From the NCBI RefSeq assembly GCF_900114915.1, contig NZ_FOUS01000003.1, positions 248,001-312,000 on the forward strand: a DNA stretch of 64,000 nucleotides, written 5' to 3'. The translations under genes and the position numbers were made by a program. The notes below the pieces were generated by a model. The model made no database searches, was not told the DNA's origin, and was given only the letters and a program-made list of their open reading frames with translations. Positions 30,329 through 41,263 of the stretch are shown here, one piece after another. Numbering within the stretch: the first letter of the stretch is position 1; every line of letters starts with the position of its first letter. The DNA comes from Bradyrhizobium sp. Rc3b (lineage in GTDB: Bacteria; Pseudomonadota; Alphaproteobacteria; Rhizobiales; Xanthobacteraceae).

Positions 30329-31480
30329 CTAAGCGTAACTCCGCATCGCGTCGGCATGGCCGCTGGCCTCGACCTCTGTGCGTGGGCGCAGCCGCGTCAG
30401 GGCCAGCATCATGCCGACGCCATAGGCGAGCGACACGATCGAGGAGCCGCCATAGGAGATGAACGGCAGCGTCATGCCCTTGGCGGGGATGAGCTGGAGG
30501 TTCACCGACATGTTGATCGCCGCCTGCACGCCGAACAGGATGGCAAGGCCGGAAGCCGCGAAGCGCGAGAACATGTCCTCATTGGCATAGGCGCGCGACA
30601 GCGTGCGGATGACGACGAAGGCGAACAGCGTCAGCATCGCCAGGCACAGGATGATGCCGAACTCTTCGGCCGCGACCGCGAACACGAAGTCGGTGTGACT
30701 GTCCGGCAGGCTACGCTTGGCGATGCCCTCGCCCGGCCCGAGCCCAAACCAGCCGCCGTTGTAGAAGGCCTCCATGGCGGTATCGACCTGAAAGGTGTCG
30801 CCCGAGGCCGGGTTCATGAAGCGCTTGATGCGTCCGGCCACGTGAGGAACAAAGAGATAAGCGCTGAACAGGCCGGCCGCCCCGAGGCCCGCCAGGCCGA
30901 ACACCCAGATCATGCGCATGCCCGCGATGAAGAACAGCGAGCCCCACACCATCAGGATCAGCATGGTCTGACCGAAGTCCGGCTCCATCACCAGCAGCGC
31001 GACCAGCATCATAAGCAGCACCAGCGCCATCGAGGTCGCCGGCATCTCCGGCCGCTTGGTCGATTCCGCGAACAGCCAGGCGGCGATCACGACGAACGAC
31101 GGCTTTGCGATTTCGGAGGCCTGGATGTTGACGCCGAGCAGCGTGATCCAGCGCCGCGAGCCCTTCACCTCCGGGCCGATCGCAAGCGTGAGCACGATCA
31201 GGATGATGCTCGCCGCGAAGATGATCAGCGCCGAGCGGCGGATTGCGCGCGGCGACAGGAAGGACACCCCGAGCAGCACCAGGCAGGACGGGAGCAGGAA
31301 CAGCACGTGACGGCTGAAGAAGTGGAAGGGATCGAGCCCGATGCGGGTCGCAACCGGCGGACTTGCAGCCAGCGACAGGATCACCCCGGTCAGCATCAGC
31401 GCCAGGATGGCGCCCATCAGCGGCTTGTCGACGGTCCACCACCACTCGGAAAAGGGGGTGCGTTCTTCACGGGAGAGCAT
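30329..31480 (-). CDS. ftsW: septal peptidoglycan polymerase FtsW
   Basis: SEDS-family glycosyltransferase that polymerises lipid II at the septum together with FtsI. About ten membrane helices over 383 residues. The helix-loop near the C terminus reads IPAKGMTLPFISYGGSSIVS, the family signature, and the region GVNIQASEIAKPSFVVIAAWL carries the conserved Glu and Lys of SEDS proteins. Family A repeats lie on both sides, so it is separated from murD by the unknown 134-residue gene and a repeat. Confidence 0.95.
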   Translation of the reverse strand: MLSREERTPFSEWWWTVDKPLMGAILALMLTGVILSLAASPPVATRIGLDPFHFFSRHVLFLLPSCLVLLGVSFLSPRAIRRSALIIFAASIILIVLTLAIGPEVKGSRRWITLLGVNIQASEIAKPSFVVIAAWLFAESTKRPEMPATSMALVLLMMLVALLVMEPDFGQTMLILMVWGSLFFIAGMRMIWVFGLAGLGAAGLFSAYLFVPHVAGRIKRFMNPASGDTFQVDTAMEAFYNGGWFGLGPGEGIAKRSLPDSHTDFVFAVAAEEFGIILCLAMLTLFAFVVIRTLSRAYANEDMFSRFAASGLAILFGVQAAINMSVNLQLIPAKGMTLPFISYGGSSIVSLAYGVGMMLALTRLRPRTEVEASGHADAMRSYA

Positions 31481-31568
31481 GGGCGGCCGCTTTCGGACAG
31501 AGGTCCGTCCATTGGTCGCCGAGGTTGGTTACCGCAGGGTTAAGGAAGTGGATGAAGTTGTGCACAGT

Positions 31569-31687
31569 CTCGTGCCCCGGACGCAGCGCAGCGCCCTTGC
31601 GGTGCGCTGCAGAGCCGGGGCCCAGCGGCTCCTGGGTCCCGGCTCTCCGGAGCGTCACTTCGTGCCGCACCGCGTTCGGGACACGAG
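31569..31687. repeat. intergenic palindromic repeat, family A
   Basis: Begins CTCGTGCCCCGGACGCAGCG and ends GCGTTCGGGACACGAG, with internal AGAGCCGGGGCCC and GGGTCCCGGCTCT. It lies between the unknown dcw gene and ftsW. Confidence 0.85.
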
Positions 31688-31691
31688 AGGC

Positions 31692-32096
31692 CTACTCGTA
31701 ATTGATCGTGACATCCCCCACGCGTTGGTCGCGTTTGTAAATCTGGACTGTCCCCGAAATGGACCCGATCCTGACGGCATGCTCGCTACTCCAGGCAACG
31801 AGAACGTCCTGATGCTCGAGTACGCTAAGAAAGGTCGGCGTGCTCTCGGGCGAGAACGTCCGGCCGCGCGCGATGATGCTGGCTTGCGTGCTGTCGGGCA
31901 CCGTCGCTCCGCACGACTTCCAGACCACGACGACCAACTGGCTACCGCTTGGCGAGGCGAATGCGCGCTGGCGAACGATGCGGCATGCGCCGAATCCGCT
32001 CATGACATTGTCGACGATGACAACGAAGAAAAAACCCGCGGCGACCGGGACGGCGAGAGCAGCGACGACAATTCCGATCCAGCGTCGCCGCGACAT
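31692..32096 (-). CDS. unknown membrane-anchored protein inside the dcw cluster (134 aa)
   Basis: I do not recognise this family. The product has a basic start (MSRRRWIG), one membrane helix (IVVAALAVPVAAGFFFVVIV), and an exported domain of about 100 residues with two or three Cys (GACR, SCGA) and a likely beta-rich end (VRIGSISGTVQIYKRDQRVGDVTINYE). Its ATG lies two bases past the murD stop, with GTGAGG in the murD end as ribosome site, so it is coupled to murD. A longer frame through murD exists but is the shadow of murD. The position between murD and ftsW suggests an envelope or division role, which is inference only. Confidence 0.72.
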   Translation of the reverse strand: MSRRRWIGIVVAALAVPVAAGFFFVVIVDNVMSGFGACRIVRQRAFASPSGSQLVVVVWKSCGATVPDSTQASIIARGRTFSPESTPTFLSVLEHQDVLVAWSSEHAVRIGSISGTVQIYKRDQRVGDVTINYE

Positions 32097-32098
32097 CC

Positions 32099-33499
32099 TC
32101 ACACCACCGGCTTCACGCCCGGCAGCGCCTGCACCAGCTCGCGGAACTTGGTGCCGCGGATCTCGAAATTGCGGTACTGGTCGAAGGAGGCGCAGGCCGG
32201 CGAGAGCAGAACCACGGCGTCGGTAAGGTCTGAGGCTTCCGCGTCGCGCGCGGCGTTCTCGACCGCGACGTCGAGGGTCTGGCTGATCTCGTGCGCCACT
32301 TGCGTGCCCAGCGTTCCCGAAAACTCCTGCGCGGCCTCGCCGATCAGATAGGCCTTGCGGATGCGCGGGAAATAGCCGGTCAGGCCAGTGATGCCACCGG
32401 CCTTGGGCTTGCCGCCGGCGATCCAGAAAATGTCGGCAAAGGACGACAGTGCGTGCGCCGTGGCATCCGCATTGGTGCCCTTGGAATCGTTGACGAACAG
32501 CACGTTGCCGCGGCGGCCGACCTGCTCCATGCGATGCGCAAGGCCTGGAAAGCTGCGCAGCCCGCTTTGCAGAACATCGAGGCTGATGCCCATCGCGAGC
32601 GCAGCAGCGGCGGCGCAGGCTGCGTTCTGCGCGTTGTGCTGGCCGCGCAGCGAGCCGATGCCGCCGAGCGCGGCGATTTCGCTGCGGGCGCCGCCCGCGG
32701 TGCGCACGATATTGCCGTGCTCGACATGGATGCCTGAGGCCAGCGGATTCTTGACGGAGATCCGCACCACGGTCTTGCCGGCGCGGTCGAGCCGGTCGGC
32801 GATGTCGCGGCAAAAGCCGTCATCAACGCCGACGATCGCGGTGCCGCCGGCTTGCACGCCGGCAACGAGGCGCTCCTTCACCGCAGCGTAGTGCGCGATG
32901 GCGCCGTGGCGATCGATGTGGTCCTCGCTGACATTAAGCAGGATGCCGACGGAGGGATCGAGCGAGGGCGTGAGGTCGATCTGGTAGGACGACATCTCGA
33001 TGACGTGGACGCGGCCCATGCGCGGCGGCTCCAGCGACACGATCGCGGTGCCGATATTGCCGCCCATCTGGGTGTCGTAACCGGCGACCTTGGTCAGATG
33101 TGCGATCAGCGCCGTCGTGGTCGACTTGCCATTGGTGCCGGTGATCGCGACGAACGGCGCATCCGGCGCGTGGCGGCGCCGCTCGCGGCAGAACAGCTCG
33201 ATGTCGCCGATCACCTCACAGCCCGCCTCGCGCGCCTTCAGCACGCTCCAGTGCGGCACTGGATGGGTCAGCGGCACGCCGGGCGCGAGCACCAGCGCGG
33301 TAAAATTCGCCCAGGACACGTTGCGCAGATCGGCAGTGATGAAGCCGGCCTGCGCGGCCTTGGCGACATTCTCGGCATTGTCGTCGGCGGCGATTACCTC
33401 GGCACCGCCGGCCTTCAAGGCGTGGCAGGAGGCAAGCCCCGAGCCGCCGAGGCCGAACACCGCGACCGTCTTGCCGGCAAAGGACGTGACGGGGATCAT
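32099..33499 (-). CDS. murD: UDP-N-acetylmuramoylalanine--D-glutamate ligase MurD
   Basis: Adds D-glutamate to UDP-MurNAc-L-Ala. N-terminal UDP-binding [24 protein letters not shown] loop [20 protein letters not shown], the MSSYQIDL motif, [14 protein letters not shown] with a catalytic His, [15 protein letters not shown], and a closing [19 protein letters not shown]. 466 residues. Seven bases separate it from mraY, and the unknown gene begins just after its stop. Confidence 0.96.
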   Translation of the reverse strand: MIPVTSFAGKTVAVFGLGGSGLASCHALKAGGAEVIAADDNAENVAKAAQAGFITADLRNVSWANFTALVLAPGVPLTHPVPHWSVLKAREAGCEVIGDIELFCRERRRHAPDAPFVAITGTNGKSTTTALIAHLTKVAGYDTQMGGNIGTAIVSLEPPRMGRVHVIEMSSYQIDLTPSLDPSVGILLNVSEDHIDRHGAIAHYAAVKERLVAGVQAGGTAIVGVDDGFCRDIADRLDRAGKTVVRISVKNPLASGIHVEHGNIVRTAGGARSEIAALGGIGSLRGQHNAQNAACAAAAALAMGISLDVLQSGLRSFPGLAHRMEQVGRRGNVLFVNDSKGTNADATAHALSSFADIFWIAGGKPKAGGITGLTGYFPRIRKAYLIGEAAQEFSGTLGTQVAHEISQTLDVAVENAARDAEASDLTDAVVLLSPACASFDQYRNFEIRGTKFRELVQALPGVKPVV

Positions 33500-33506
33500 C
33501 GACCGA

Positions 33507-34610
33507 TCACCGCAGCTTGAGCGTGGAGAGACCGGCCAGCGCCAGCATCACCGAGATGATCCAGAAGCGGATCACGATCTGCGGCTCGGTCCAGCCAAGC
33601 TGCTCGAAATGGTGATGGATCGGCGCCATCCGGAAGATGCGTTTGCCGGTGAGCTTGAACGACACCACCTGCACGATAACCGAGACCGCCTCCAGCACGA
33701 ACAGGCCGCCGATCACCGCCAGCACGATCTCGTGCTTCACCGCCACCGCAATCGCGCCGAGCATGCCGCCGAGCGCGAGCGAGCCGGTGTCGCCCATGAA
33801 GATCGAGGCCGGCGGCGCGTTGAACCAGAGGAAGCCGAGGCCGGCGCCCAGCAGCGCGCCGCAGAGCACCGCGAGCTCGCCGGTGCCGGCGACATATTTG
33901 ATCTGCAGATATTCGGCGAACACCGCGTTGCCGGCGAGATAGGCAATCATCGCAAAGCTCGCGGTCGCGATCATCACGGGAACGATGGCGAGGCCGTCGA
34001 GGCCGTCGGTGAGGTTCACCGCGTTGCCGGAGCCGACGATGACGAAGGCGCCGAAGATGACGAAGAACCAGCCGAAATGCAGCACGGTGTCCTTGAGGAA
34101 CGGGATCGTCAGCGCGGTCGATGCGGGATCGCGGTTCAGCCGCACCAGCGCATAGCAGGCCACCAGCGCGATCGCCGCCTCGATCAGCAGGCGAAGCTTG
34201 CTGCCGAACCCGGTCGTGGTCTGCTTGGTCACCTTGAGGTAGTCGTCATAGAAGCCGACGAAGCCGAAGCCGAGCGTCACCGCCAGCACGATCCAGACAT
34301 AGGGGTTGAGCGGATTGGCCCACAGCACCGTGCCGACCGTGAGGCCGGACAGGATCATCAGCCCGCCCATGGTGGGCGTGCCCTTCTTGGCGAGATGCGA
34401 TTGCGGACCGTCGGTCCGGATCGGCTGGCCCTTGCCCTGGCGGATGCGCAAATGATCGATGATCCAGGGCCCGAACAGGAACACGAACAGCGCGCCGGTG
34501 ACGACGGCGCCGCCAGTGCGGAAGGTGATGTAGCGGAAGACGTTCAGGAAGGTGCGAACGGCACCGAAGCCCGGAAATGTGTTGGAGAGCTCGATCAGCC
34601 AGTAAAACAT
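33507..34610 (-). CDS. mraY: phospho-MurNAc-pentapeptide translocase MraY
   Basis: Membrane enzyme that moves phospho-MurNAc-pentapeptide from UDP onto undecaprenyl phosphate, giving lipid I. Ten predicted helices. Active-site loops: [23 protein letters not shown] (Asp pair), [14 protein letters not shown], and the [19 protein letters not shown] loop with the His triad. 367 residues, usual for Alphaproteobacteria. A 175-base gap precedes it after murF. Confidence 0.97.
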   Translation of the reverse strand: MFYWLIELSNTFPGFGAVRTFLNVFRYITFRTGGAVVTGALFVFLFGPWIIDHLRIRQGKGQPIRTDGPQSHLAKKGTPTMGGLMILSGLTVGTVLWANPLNPYVWIVLAVTLGFGFVGFYDDYLKVTKQTTTGFGSKLRLLIEAAIALVACYALVRLNRDPASTALTIPFLKDTVLHFGWFFVIFGAFVIVGSGNAVNLTDGLDGLAIVPVMIATASFAMIAYLAGNAVFAEYLQIKYVAGTGELAVLCGALLGAGLGFLWFNAPPASIFMGDTGSLALGGMLGAIAVAVKHEIVLAVIGGLFVLEAVSVIVQVVSFKLTGKRIFRMAPIHHHFEQLGWTEPQIVIRFWIISVMLALAGLSTLKLR

Positions 34611-34785
34611 TCAGACGGTCCTATGGCGCCTTTGCGCACGCGGTCTTGGCCTTGATCTTCTTGAGCTTGGCCTCAACGTGCCTTACGCGCATTCGCTGGT
34701 CTTCATCATGGTCGCGCGACCTCCGGGAAACCGGACGCTTCGCGGCGCAAAGGGTGGGATTCGGGAACAGCGCCTTCCAAGCAGT

Positions 34786-36165
34786 TTACGCCTTTGCCTG
34801 CAAGGCGGCCACCAGGCCCGGCACAAACTTGTTGACCCAGAACATCTTCTTGCTGCCCTTGACAACCACGACGTCGCCTGCCTTCAGCAGGTTCGCGACC
34901 TCACTCGGCTTCAAGGTGGCGGGATCGTCGTGCCAGCCGAGGCCCTTGCCGGCCGGGAGCACATCGTAGAGATGGCGCATCAGAGGGCCGACGCAGTAGA
35001 TCCCGTCGATCCCGTCGAGATGCTTGGCAAGGCCGGTGTGATAGCCTGGTGCATCATCGCCCAGCTCCAGCATGTCACCGAGCACGGCAACGCGACGGCC
35101 GCCGGTCACATTGCGCGCCTGGAGGCTTTGCAGCGCCGCGGCGACGCTGGCCGGATTGCCGTTGAAACTGTCGTCGATCACGGTGATACCGCCGACCGCC
35201 TGCTCGACGCCGCGGCCGGTCATGATGCCGACCCGATCGAGCTTGATCGCCAGCGTCGCCGCATCGAGGCTCGCGGCGCGGATGGCGGCGAGCGCGGCCA
35301 GCGCATTCTGCACGCGGTGCGGCGCGCCCGGCGTCAGGCTGAAGGCGATTTGCTTCTTGCCGATCATGGCCACGACCTGCCAGCTCTCGCCATGCGGCGC
35401 GTGCGTGACCTCGTGCACCTCGGCATGCTCGCCGAAGCGCACCACCTTGCCCTTCCATTCGGATGCCTTCAGCCCGGCCGGCAGCACCAGCACCCCGTCC
35501 TCGGGCAGGCCGAGCGCGATCGACACCTTCTCGCGGCGGATGGCTTCGAGCGAGCCGAGCTTTTCCAGATGCACGGGCTGGACGTTGACGACGAGTGCGA
35601 CGGTCGGCTGCGTCAGTTCGCTGAGCCGCGCAATCTCGCCTTGCTGGTTCATGCCCATCTCGACGACCCAGAGGCTGGCATCTAGCCTGGCATTGCACAG
35701 CGTCAGCGGCACGCCCCAGAAATTGTTGAAGCTCGAGGGGCTGGCATAGGCGTTCGGATAGGCCGCCAGAAATTCCTTGGTGCTGGTCTTGCCCGCGCTG
35801 CCGGTGAGCCCGATCACAGGCCCGCGGAAGCGGGCGCGGGCGGCGCGCGCGAGGCCCCAGAGGCCGTCGATCAGCGTGTCCTTGACGACGATCTGCGGAA
35901 TGCGGATGCCCGCGATCTCGTGCGGCACGATCATCGCGACCGCGCCGGAAGCCTCGGCCTTGTCCGCGAACTCCCAGCCGTCGCGCGCGCTGGCGAAGGC
36001 CGAGACGAAGCCGCCGCTCGGCGTACCGCTCAGCGCGACGAACAGGCTGCCGGGCTTTACCAGCCGGCTGTCCTGGGTGACAAAGTGGATCGGCGTATCC
36101 GGAAATGATCCGGCAGCGCCCAGCGCGCGCGCGACTTCGGCAACCGTCCATATCGGCGCGCTCAT
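34786..36165 (-). CDS. murF: UDP-MurNAc-tripeptide--D-Ala-D-Ala ligase MurF
   Basis: Adds D-Ala-D-Ala to the UDP-MurNAc tripeptide. The N-terminal recognition domain ends near residue 95; the ATP loop is GLTGSAGKTSTKEFLAAY, followed by NNFWGVPLTLCNA, VVEMGMNQQGEIARLS and VIDDSFNGNPASVAAAL. The start overlaps the murE stop by four bases (ATGA), so the two are coupled. 459 residues, normal length. Confidence 0.96.
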   Translation of the reverse strand: MSAPIWTVAEVARALGAAGSFPDTPIHFVTQDSRLVKPGSLFVALSGTPSGGFVSAFASARDGWEFADKAEASGAVAMIVPHEIAGIRIPQIVVKDTLIDGLWGLARAARARFRGPVIGLTGSAGKTSTKEFLAAYPNAYASPSSFNNFWGVPLTLCNARLDASLWVVEMGMNQQGEIARLSELTQPTVALVVNVQPVHLEKLGSLEAIRREKVSIALGLPEDGVLVLPAGLKASEWKGKVVRFGEHAEVHEVTHAPHGESWQVVAMIGKKQIAFSLTPGAPHRVQNALAALAAIRAASLDAATLAIKLDRVGIMTGRGVEQAVGGITVIDDSFNGNPASVAAALQSLQARNVTGGRRVAVLGDMLELGDDAPGYHTGLAKHLDGIDGIYCVGPLMRHLYDVLPAGKGLGWHDDPATLKPSEVANLLKAGDVVVVKGSKKMFWVNKFVPGLVAALQAKA

Positions 36166-37619
36166 GCAACCCTCGACGCTAATGCGGCGGCGACCGCCTC
36201 GTGATCACTGAAGGGCAAAACCTCTCCGCCGACGATCTGCCCGGTCTCGTGTCCCTTGCCAGCGACGAGCAGTGCATCGCCTTCCTGTAGTTCCTCGATC
36301 GCGGTTCGGATTGCCGCGGCACGGTCGCCGATCTCGCGGGCGCCCTTCGCCGTGGCGAGGATTTCGGCGCGGATGGCTTCCGGCTTCTCGCTGCGCGGAT
36401 TGTCGTCGGTGATGATGACGCCGTCGGCATTGTCGGCCGCGATCTCGCCCATGATCGGACGCTTGCCGGCATCGCGATCGCCGCCGGCGCCGAACACGAC
36501 AACCAGCCTGCGCTTCGCATAGGGCCGCAGCGCCTGCAGCGCCTTGGCGAGCGCATCGGGCTTGTGCGCGTAGTCGACGAAGATCGGCGCGCCATTGCGC
36601 TCGCCGACGCGCTCGAGCCGGCCCTTGGCGCCTTCGAGATGTTCGAGGCTTGCGAACACATTGGCGGCATCGCTGCCGGTACCGATCGCAAGTCCGGCCG
36701 ATACCAGCGCGTTCTCGATCTGGAATTCGCCGACCAGCGGCAGCCGGACGGCATGGCGCTTGCCGCGATGCTCGACCGTCAGCTTCTGAGAAAATCCTTC
36801 GACCTTGGCGTCGGCAAGACGGATACCATCGCCTGCCCCGTCGCCGTTGCGGCCGACTGCCATCACGCGCAGGCCGCGTGCCTTCGCAGCATCGATCGCT
36901 TCCGCCGAGCAATCTTGATCGGCCGAGATCACCGCCGCGCCGCCCGGAGAAACGAGTTCCCGGAACAGGCGCAGTTTCGCTGCAAGATAATGCGCGACGG
37001 TCGGATGATAATCCATGTGGTCGCGCGACAGATTGGTGAAGCCGCCGGCCGAGACGCGCACGCCGTCGAGCCGGTACTGATCGAGCCCGTGCGAGGACGC
37101 TTCGAAGGCGAGGTGCGTCACGCCCTCGCGCGCGATCTCGTCGAGTTGCCGGTGCAGCGCAATCGGATCCGGCGTGGTCAGCGAGCCATAGACGGTGCGC
37201 TTGGGCGAGACGAGGCCGATGGTACCGATGCTGGCGGAAGCGTGCCCCAGCCGCTCCCAGATCTGGCGCGTAAACGCTGCGACCGAGGTCTTGCCGCTGG
37301 TGCCGGTCACCGCGGCGATGGTCGCGGGCTGCGACGGGAAGAATTTTGCAGCTGCCAGCGCCAGCGCGCGGCGCGGATTGGCGACAGTGATGAACGGCAC
37401 CTTGCAGGCAGCCGGCGCGTGGTCGCCGACGACGGCCACGGCGCCTGCGGCCACCGCGGCATCGATGAAGCGCGCACCGTCCGTCTTGCTGCCCGCGAGT
37501 GCGAAGAAGAGGTCGCCGGCCTTGACCACGCGGCTGTCGAGCGCAAGGCCCGTCGCCTCGAGCGCCGCGATTGCGGGCTCGATCGCGGCATCATTGCCTA
37601 AGAGGTCGCGCAGCTTCAT
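36162..37619 (-). CDS. murE: UDP-MurNAc-dipeptide--meso-diaminopimelate ligase MurE
   Basis: Adds the third residue to the stem peptide. The ATP loop [12 protein letters not shown] lies near residue 105; [12 protein letters not shown] and [12 protein letters not shown] follow. The DNPR motif ([15 protein letters not shown]), near residue 405, marks meso-diaminopimelate as substrate. The frame is open to 37676, but ATG at 37619 (485 residues) begins with the conserved KLRDLLG. A GGAAG lies close upstream. Overlaps murF by four bases. Confidence 0.95.
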   Translation of the reverse strand: MKLRDLLGNDAAIEPAIAALEATGLALDSRVVKAGDLFFALAGSKTDGARFIDAAVAAGAVAVVGDHAPAACKVPFITVANPRRALALAAAKFFPSQPATIAAVTGTSGKTSVAAFTRQIWERLGHASASIGTIGLVSPKRTVYGSLTTPDPIALHRQLDEIAREGVTHLAFEASSHGLDQYRLDGVRVSAGGFTNLSRDHMDYHPTVAHYLAAKLRLFRELVSPGGAAVISADQDCSAEAIDAAKARGLRVMAVGRNGDGAGDGIRLADAKVEGFSQKLTVEHRGKRHAVRLPLVGEFQIENALVSAGLAIGTGSDAANVFASLEHLEGAKGRLERVGERNGAPIFVDYAHKPDALAKALQALRPYAKRRLVVVFGAGGDRDAGKRPIMGEIAADNADGVIITDDNPRSEKPEAIRAEILATAKGAREIGDRAAAIRTAIEELQEGDALLVAGKGHETGQIVGGEVLPFSDHEAVAAALASRVA

Positions 37620-37698
37620 GGTCTTCCAGTCGCCGTACCGAAAGCCGAATCTTGAGGGAAATCCCCGACTCAGCAACGGCTACGGCCCACCCGATTGA

Positions 37699-39441
37699 TT
37701 ACTGGGTTGTCCTGGATGCTGCAAGAATAAGGCGCTCGGACGGCGGCAGGTCGAACCGCGGCTCGACGCCCAGAAGCGGCGCGATCCGCTCGATCACCTT
37801 GCCGCCGGTCGGCACCGCGTTCCAGCCCGAGGTGATGAAGCCCTTGGTTTCGGGAATCGCCTGCGGTTCGTCCAGCATGATCAGGATCTGATATTTCGGA
37901 TCGTCGCAGGGCATGATGGCCGTGAACGAGTTGAGCACGCGCTTCTTGGCATAGCGGCCGTTGATGACCTTCTCGGACGTGCCGGTCTTGCCGCCGACAT
38001 AATAGCCCTTGACGTCGGCGGTCTTGGCGGTGCCGATTTCGGCGTTGAGCCGCATCAGGAACCGCATCTTGTCGCTGGTCTCCGTCTTGATGACGCGCTT
38101 GGCCATCGCCGCCGCTTCGGATTCGCTGCGCTTCATGAAGGTCGGCGGAATCAGATAGCCGCCGTTCACCAGCGCGTTGATCCCCATCACCGCCTGCAGC
38201 GGCGCCACCGACATGCCCTGGCCGAACGCGATGGTGACCGTGTTCAGCTCACCCCAGCGGCGCGGGATCAGCGGAGCCGCGCTCTCCGGAAGTTCCGTGC
38301 GCAGCCGCGTCAGCTGGCCCATCTTGGCAAGGAACGCCTTGTGCGCTTCCACACCCTGGCCGAGCGCGATCCGCGCGGCGCCGATGTTGGACGAGTAGGT
38401 GAACACTTCCTTGGTGTTGATGAAGCGTCCGAGCGGGTGACTGTCGTGGATGGTGAACTTGCCGTAGTGCAGGTTTCCGCGGGCATCCCACGACGTGTTC
38501 AAATTGATCTTTCCGGAATCGAGCGCCATCGCCAGCGTGAACGCCTTGAAGGTCGAGCCCATCTCGTAGACGCCGGTGGTCAGGCGGTTGATGCGGTCCG
38601 GGTCGTGCGCTTCCTTCGGATTGTTCGGATCGAAGTCCGGAAGCGAGACCATCGCCACGATCTCGCCGGTCTTGACATTGGAAACGATGCCGGAGGCCGC
38701 CTTGGTGTGGAACTTCTCCTTGGCCTTCAAGAGCTCGTCCCGCAGCGCGTGCTCGACGCGCAGATCGATCGAGAGCTCGATCGGCTTTTGCAGCCGGTCG
38801 GTGGCAAAGCCCGCGCGATGGAGATCGGCAAGGCCCTGGTTATCGAGCCACTTCTCCATGCCGGCGATGCCCTGGTTGTCGATGTTGACGAGACCGATGA
38901 GGTGGGCGACCTCGTTGCCGGTCGGGTAGACGCGCTTGTTTTCGCGCAGGAAGCCGATGCCGGGAATGCCGAGCTTGTGGATGGCCTGCTGCTGCTTCGC
39001 CGTGACCTCGCGCTTGAGCCAGACGAAGCCCTTGCGCGTCCTCAGGCGCTCGCGCACCTCGGCCTCGTCGAGGTCGGGCACGGTGGCGGTAAGAAGCTCG
39101 ATCGCCTCGTCCTTGTCGATGATGCGGCGCGGCTCGCCGAACAGGCTCGCCGCCTTGACGTCGGTCGCAAGAATGGCACCGTTGCGGTCGACGATGTCGG
39201 GGCGTGCGGTCGCCACCACCTCCTGCGCCGCGGCGCGGCGTGCGCCATGGGCATCGGCGCCGATCGCGAACATCACGAGCCGCCCGCCGATCAGGGCGTA
39301 GACCGAGGCGAAGGCGAGCATGGCAAGACCAACGCGCGCGCGTGCCTTCGCGGCGCGGTCGACATTGCGCCCGTAGAGCAGGCTGCGGATCAGCCGCTGG
39401 CGCCAGGGTTCCGTCGGTTTGGCCGGAATCGCACCGCTCAT
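37699..39441 (-). CDS. ftsI: septal transpeptidase FtsI (PBP3)
   Basis: Class B penicillin-binding protein that cross-links septal peptidoglycan with FtsW. A basic N terminus and one membrane helix (about 36-58), then the PBP dimer domain (about 78-230, [14 protein letters not shown]). The transpeptidase domain has STFK at 296-299, SSN at 350-352 and KTG at 486-488, all intact. 580 residues. It overlaps ftsL by four bases (ATGA). Confidence 0.96.
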   Translation of the reverse strand: MSGAIPAKPTEPWRQRLIRSLLYGRNVDRAAKARARVGLAMLAFASVYALIGGRLVMFAIGADAHGARRAAAQEVVATARPDIVDRNGAILATDVKAASLFGEPRRIIDKDEAIELLTATVPDLDEAEVRERLRTRKGFVWLKREVTAKQQQAIHKLGIPGIGFLRENKRVYPTGNEVAHLIGLVNIDNQGIAGMEKWLDNQGLADLHRAGFATDRLQKPIELSIDLRVEHALRDELLKAKEKFHTKAASGIVSNVKTGEIVAMVSLPDFDPNNPKEAHDPDRINRLTTGVYEMGSTFKAFTLAMALDSGKINLNTSWDARGNLHYGKFTIHDSHPLGRFINTKEVFTYSSNIGAARIALGQGVEAHKAFLAKMGQLTRLRTELPESAAPLIPRRWGELNTVTIAFGQGMSVAPLQAVMGINALVNGGYLIPPTFMKRSESEAAAMAKRVIKTETSDKMRFLMRLNAEIGTAKTADVKGYYVGGKTGTSEKVINGRYAKKRVLNSFTAIMPCDDPKYQILIMLDEPQAIPETKGFITSGWNAVPTGGKVIERIAPLLGVEPRFDLPPSERLILAASRTTQ

Positions 39442-39830
39442 TGCTTGTCCTCGGGCTGAGGCACGGAGCCCGTCACATTGTCAGGATCGCTCGCGGCTTC
39501 GATGGTGTTGAGCATGGCTCCGATCGGATCGGGCTCGCCCGGCCTGAACATCCGCGGCGGACGCTCCGGCAGGTTCTTGAGCTGATCATATTGCGTGCCG
39601 TTGACCGGCTTGAGCTGCAGATGCCGGTCGGACAGGCCCTGCAGCCGATGGGGCGCATCGAGCTTGGCCCATTCGGATCGCAGCGAAGCGATCGCGTCGC
39701 GCTGTTCGCGGATCTCCGCATGCAGCCGCAGCACCTTCTCGACGCGCGCCGTGGAGTCCATCTTGATCCGGTAGACATAGGCCGCCGCGAAGATCAGCGC
39801 GCCGATGACGAAGAGGTGGATGATGCGCAT
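39438..39830 (-). CDS. ftsL: cell division protein FtsL
   Basis: Small bitopic divisome protein, 130 residues. It begins with one membrane helix (IIHLFVIGALIFAAAYVYRI), then a coiled-coil stretch (about 28-60, VLRLHAEIREQRDAIASLRSE), then a Pro-rich tail. Assignment rests on this architecture and on position between rsmH and ftsI. It lies three bases after rsmH and overlaps ftsI by four. Confidence 0.88.
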   Translation of the reverse strand: MRIIHLFVIGALIFAAAYVYRIKMDSTARVEKVLRLHAEIREQRDAIASLRSEWAKLDAPHRLQGLSDRHLQLKPVNGTQYDQLKNLPERPPRMFRPGEPDPIGAMLNTIEAASDPDNVTGSVPQPEDKQ

Positions 39831-39833
39831 GCG

Positions 39834-40823
39834 CTAGCCGCCCCTCATCACGTCGGAGAGTTTTGGCCAGGACGATGGTTCGCCATCCTGATGCGCGGGC
39901 GCCGAGGTGCGCTCGGCGGCGCGGAGCTTTGCGGAGCGCGCGCGCGGGTTATGCGCGACTTCGTCCTCACCGGCGATTACGGGCCGCCGCGTCAGGAGCT
40001 GGAAGCTCGGCGGAACCTGCGCCACCTCCGGTAAATGCCGCGAGCCGCCGCCGGTCTTGGAACGCTCGGAGAGGAAATTCTTGACGATGCGATCTTCCAG
40101 CGAATGAAAGGAGACCACGACGAGGCGTCCGCCCGGCTTGAGCACGCGCTCGGCCGCAGCGAGCGCGGTCTGAAGTTCCTCGAGCTCTTCGTTGACGAAG
40201 ATGCGCAGGGCCTGGAACGTCCGCGTCGCCGGATGAATGTCGCCGGGCTTCGAGCGCACCACCCTGCCGATGAGGTCGGCAAGCGCACGCGTCGTCGTGA
40301 ACGGCGTCTCCTGACGGTCCGCGACGATGGCGCGGGCGACGCGGCGCGAATGCCGCTCCTCGCCGAGGAGATAGATGATGTCGGCGAGATCGGCTTCCGA
40401 GGCAAGGGCGACGACGTCCGCCGCGGTCGGCCCCGCCTGCCCCATCCGCATGTCGAGCGGACCGTCGAGGCGGAACGAGAAACCGCGACTGGCCTGGTCG
40501 AGCTGCATCGAGGACACGCCGACATCCATCACGACGCCGTCCACGGCGTCCACGCCTTGCGCGGCGCAGACCTCGGCAAGATTGGAGAATCGGTCCTCGA
40601 CCAGCGTCAACCGACCCGCGGAGCGTTCGACCAGTTCGGCACCGCCGGCGATGGCGGTGCTGTCGCGGTCAATGGCAATGAGCCAGGTTCCCGGCACGTC
40701 GAGGATGGCGCGGCTATAGCCGCCGGCGCCGAAGGTGGCATCGACATAAATACCGCCATCGCGCGGGGCGAGATGGGCGACGGCTTCGCGGCCGAGAACG
40801 GGGATGTGCGGAGCCGAGCTCAT
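39834..40823 (-). CDS. rsmH: 16S rRNA (cytosine-1402 N4) methyltransferase RsmH
   Basis: SAM-dependent methylation of C1402 in 16S rRNA. After [15 protein letters not shown] the SAM site [15 protein letters not shown] follows, then [42 protein letters not shown], and near the end [18 protein letters not shown]. The frame is open to 41021, but ATG at 40823 (329 residues) matches the family N terminus. First gene of the dcw block; no mraZ precedes it. Confidence 0.95.
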   Translation of the reverse strand: MSSAPHIPVLGREAVAHLAPRDGGIYVDATFGAGGYSRAILDVPGTWLIAIDRDSTAIAGGAELVERSAGRLTLVEDRFSNLAEVCAAQGVDAVDGVVMDVGVSSMQLDQASRGFSFRLDGPLDMRMGQAGPTAADVVALASEADLADIIYLLGEERHSRRVARAIVADRQETPFTTTRALADLIGRVVRSKPGDIHPATRTFQALRIFVNEELEELQTALAAAERVLKPGGRLVVVSFHSLEDRIVKNFLSERSKTGGGSRHLPEVAQVPPSFQLLTRRPVIAGEDEVAHNPRARSAKLRAAERTSAPAHQDGEPSSWPKLSDVMRGG

Positions 40824-41263
40824 GCGCCAGGCCTGCTGGAGGCCCAGCCTGACGTCCAAGCGAGATTGGGGACGAACAAGCCCATGACGCCTCGAATGAC
40901 TCCGTATCGCGGCGGTTCCACGACCGCACCGTCCAGCATGGTTACCGCGCCCGGTCGTCCCGGGCGGCAAACCCAGTGTTCCCAGCGGAATTTGTCGGGC
41001 AGCCATGGGATTTCGAGCCAAAATACGCTTTGGCCGCCTCCGGACGCGGGTCGGCTCTTCATCCCTCAGTAACGGCCCTTAGCGTTAAGAAAGCGTTGCT
41101 CGGCTGGTGACAAGTCGAAAAGCTGATGCGGCGGTGATGCTTCATCCACACACTTGCGCCAAAATGCATCCGTTAACCGCGCTGCGCGATTGCGCGGGGT
41201 GGAGGGTAAAGGAATAGTAAAGAGAAGGGCTTGGCCCACTCTCCGTCCCACCTTGGTTTGCCT
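40824..41263. promoter_or_regulatory. divergent region between rsmH and the amidase gene
   Basis: A 440-base gap between the first dcw gene and a divergent peptidoglycan amidase. TTAACC lies at 41173 and CGTTAAG near 41087. The region must contain the dcw promoter. No MraZ-like frame (no N-terminal FxG..N.xD.KGR pattern) was found on either strand. Confidence 0.5.

Noticed and set aside
31692..32813. 373-codon minus-strand frame through murD
   Set aside because: Its upstream part is a shadow of murD in another frame; only the last 134 codons, after the murD stop, form a credible gene.
41066..41180. Minus-strand frame end with [18 protein letters not shown] between rsmH and the amidase gene
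   Set aside because: Looks protein-like for about 30 codons but lacks a start with a ribosome site, and the rest of the frame is antisense to the amidase gene.
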